Shown here: one piece after another, positions 13,974 through 15,394 of the stretch
Position numbering within the stretch: position 1 is the stretch's first letter
Layout: each line of letters begins with the position of its first letter
NCBI GenBank assembly: GCA_017694215.1
Contig: JADIND010000081.1
Location: 1-15,394 of the forward strand
DNA length: 15,394 nt
Reading direction: 5' to 3'
Source of the DNA: Candidatus Scatousia excrementipullorum
GTDB taxonomy: Bacteria > Cyanobacteriota > Vampirovibrionia > Gastranaerophilales > Gastranaerophilaceae
Made by a program: the position numbers and the translations under genes
The notes under the pieces: generated by a model
What the model was told of the DNA's origin: nothing
Database searches by the model: none
What the model saw: only the letters and a program-made list of their open reading frames with translations

Positions 13974-15394
13974 ATGGGAAGAATTAAACAATTATCAAAA
14001 CATTTGATAAACCAGATTGCAGCAGGAGAAGTTATTGAGCGTCCGGCATCTGTTGTAAAAGAACTTGTGGAAAATTCCGTTGATGCAGGTGCAACGAAAA
14101 TAAGTGTCGAAATTTCTAATGAATGCCGCGACATAAGAGTTGCAGATAACGGTTCCGGAATTCATCCTGACGATATTATGCTGGCATTCTCCAAACATGC
14201 AACCAGCAAAATCACGACAGATGAAGATTTATTTGCAATCCATACACTCGGTTTCAGAGGTGAAGCACTTTCCAGCATAATTTCAATCGCAAAAGTCACG
14301 TGCACGACAAGAACTAAAGATTTTGAAACCGGAACAAAAGTAAAATGCGAAAACTCTGAAGTTAAGCAGGTTGAAACAGGTTGTGCCGTCGGAACGATTA
14401 TGGAAATAAGAGATTTATTTTATAATATTCCGGCGAGATTAAAATTTCTTAAAAATTCAAATACAGAATTTTCTTATATTCAGGAGCTTGTTCAATCCAT
14501 TGCGATTGTTAATCCGATGATTTCTTTTGAAGTTAAAAGAAACGGAAAAACTGTTTTAAAAACATCCGGAAACAACGAACTTAAATACGCTCTGAAAGAA
14601 ATCTTTTCCTCAAATGTTACGGATAACCTGAAAGAAGTATTGAAAACCGATAATTTGTCAGGAATGAAAATTTCAGGTTATGTCAGCACGCCGGACTTTA
14701 CCCGCTCCAGCAAAAAAGATTATCATATTTATATAAATTCCCGCACGGTAAAATGTCCTGTATTCCAAAAAGCAATAGATATGGCATACAAAAACCTCAT
14801 AGCAGGCGGAAAGTATCCGTTTATTGTCCTGAACCTTGAACTTCCTCCGGCAGATGTCGATGTAAATGTACATCCGACTAAAAAAGAAGTCCGCTACAAA
14901 AATACAAATATGGTATTCAATTTTATAATGACAGCAATTCAGGCAGGCTTGTCAAACTATGTTGAAAAAGATTATTCGCACTCTCCGTTACATAACGAAC
15001 AGCAGCCTGTTTTTGAAGATAATTCAGATGAGAGGGTTGTTTCTTTTAAACCTAAAACGATTGATGTTTTTTATAACAAATCCAATGACGAAGTTTATGT
15101 AAGCGATAAAGTTTTTGAAAAAGTTCAGGGGGATTTGGAACAACCTTCAGAACAAAAACAGATATTTGTTCCTGTAAAAGAAAAAGAACCTGAACCGGAA
15201 GAAAATATTGTCGGACAATACAAAAACACCTATATTCTTGTCGAAAAAGAAGACGGACTTGAAATTATAGACCAGCATATTGCGGAAGAAAGATATATAT
15301 ATGAAAAATTAAAGTCCGAAAAAAATATTGTTTCACAGCTTTTGTTCATATCGGATGTATTGACGGTTACGCCAAGCGAGGCTGAACTTATAAA
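13974..15394 (+). CDS. mutL: DNA mismatch repair protein MutL, 3' partial
   Basis: This is the GHKL ATPase that links mismatch recognition by MutS to strand removal. The first 473 residues are present and the gene runs off the window. The ATPase motifs are complete: QIAAGEVIERP (14-24), ELVENSVDAGA (30-40, with the catalytic Glu and Mg-binding Asn), DNGSGI (58-63), and TLGFRGEALSSI (91-102). The transducer domain follows, with NSRTVKCP and NVHPTKKEVR. An acidic linker then leads into the C-terminal dimerisation domain, where DQHIAEERYIYEKL (433-446) stands for the usual DQHAAHER. The endonuclease metal-binding motif would lie beyond the window, so nicking activity cannot be judged. The ATG has AAGGAG 8 bp upstream. 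No mutS is seen nearby. Confidence 0.97.
   Translation, partial: MGRIKQLSKHLINQIAAGEVIERPASVVKELVENSVDAGATKISVEISNECRDIRVADNGSGIHPDDIMLAFSKHATSKITTDEDLFAIHTLGFRGEALSSIISIAKVTCTTRTKDFETGTKVKCENSEVKQVETGCAVGTIMEIRDLFYNIPARLKFLKNSNTEFSYIQELVQSIAIVNPMISFEVKRNGKTVLKTSGNNELKYALKEIFSSNVTDNLKEVLKTDNLSGMKISGYVSTPDFTRSSKKDYHIYINSRTVKCPVFQKAIDMAYKNLIAGGKYPFIVLNLELPPADVDVNVHPTKKEVRYKNTNMVFNFIMTAIQAGLSNYVEKDYSHSPLHNEQQPVFEDNSDERVVSFKPKTIDVFYNKSNDEVYVSDKVFEKVQGDLEQPSEQKQIFVPVKEKEPEPEENIVGQYKNTYILVEKEDGLEIIDQHIAEERYIYEKLKSEKNIVSQLLFISDVLTVTPSEAELI

Noticed and set aside
13995..14873. Minus-strand ORFs within mutL
   Set aside because: Antisense shadows of highly conserved MutL coding sequence.
1..15394. tRNA, rRNA, CRISPR array or complete insertion sequence
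   Set aside because: No T-loop consensus with a cloverleaf, no rRNA-like sequence, no regularly spaced repeats and no transposase ORF were found on either strand.

Overview
The window is strongly AT-rich bacterial DNA, with ATG, GTG and TTG starts and AAGGAG-type ribosome binding sites before several genes. The best guess at the host is a gut lineage of non-photosynthetic Cyanobacteria (Vampirovibrionia/Melainabacteria, order Gastranaerophilales). This rests on protein style only: short N-termini such as SPISFKSK and STTFGMALK resemble many hypothetical proteins recalled from that group. The only housekeeping gene, mutL, shows a bacterial chromosome but does not settle the lineage.

Positions 1-7135 look like an accessory island. 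They hold two neighbouring DUF1643 proteins (the first cut by the window edge), a Fic-family AMP transferase with its own strong promoter, a tandem AAA+ ATPase on the minus strand whose stop abuts the Fic stop, a divergent NACHT/STAND ATPase remnant, a 417-residue protein with a zincin-like HELRH motif, and a 57-residue ORF behind it. Such mixtures are common in defence or conflict islands, but no complete known defence system can be named here.

Positions 7126-11190 look like a decaying, repeat-rich zone. They hold a sigma-70 fragment that keeps regions 2 and 3 but has lost region 4 and a proper start, several scraps of coding sequence, a short interspersed repeat family (core TTTGATTATTTYGGA) in both orientations, a second repeat shared between two distant gaps, a REP-like hairpin and an orphan intrinsic terminator. 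Three intact genes lie among these: a GNAT acetyltransferase, a YkgJ-like cysteine-cluster protein and a protein with a Cys-His-Asp triad typical of papain or transglutaminase folds.

Positions 11192-15394 are more orderly. A secreted double-domain carboxymuconolactone decarboxylase-like protein has a recognisable promoter and shares a bidirectional terminator with a convergent lineage-type hypothetical protein. An orphan DNA methyltransferase is then divergent from mutL, which runs off the right edge. The clearest candidates for something undescribed are the AAA+/STAND/Fic/DUF1643 island, the repeat family at 7856-8783, and the zincin-like protein with its small partner.
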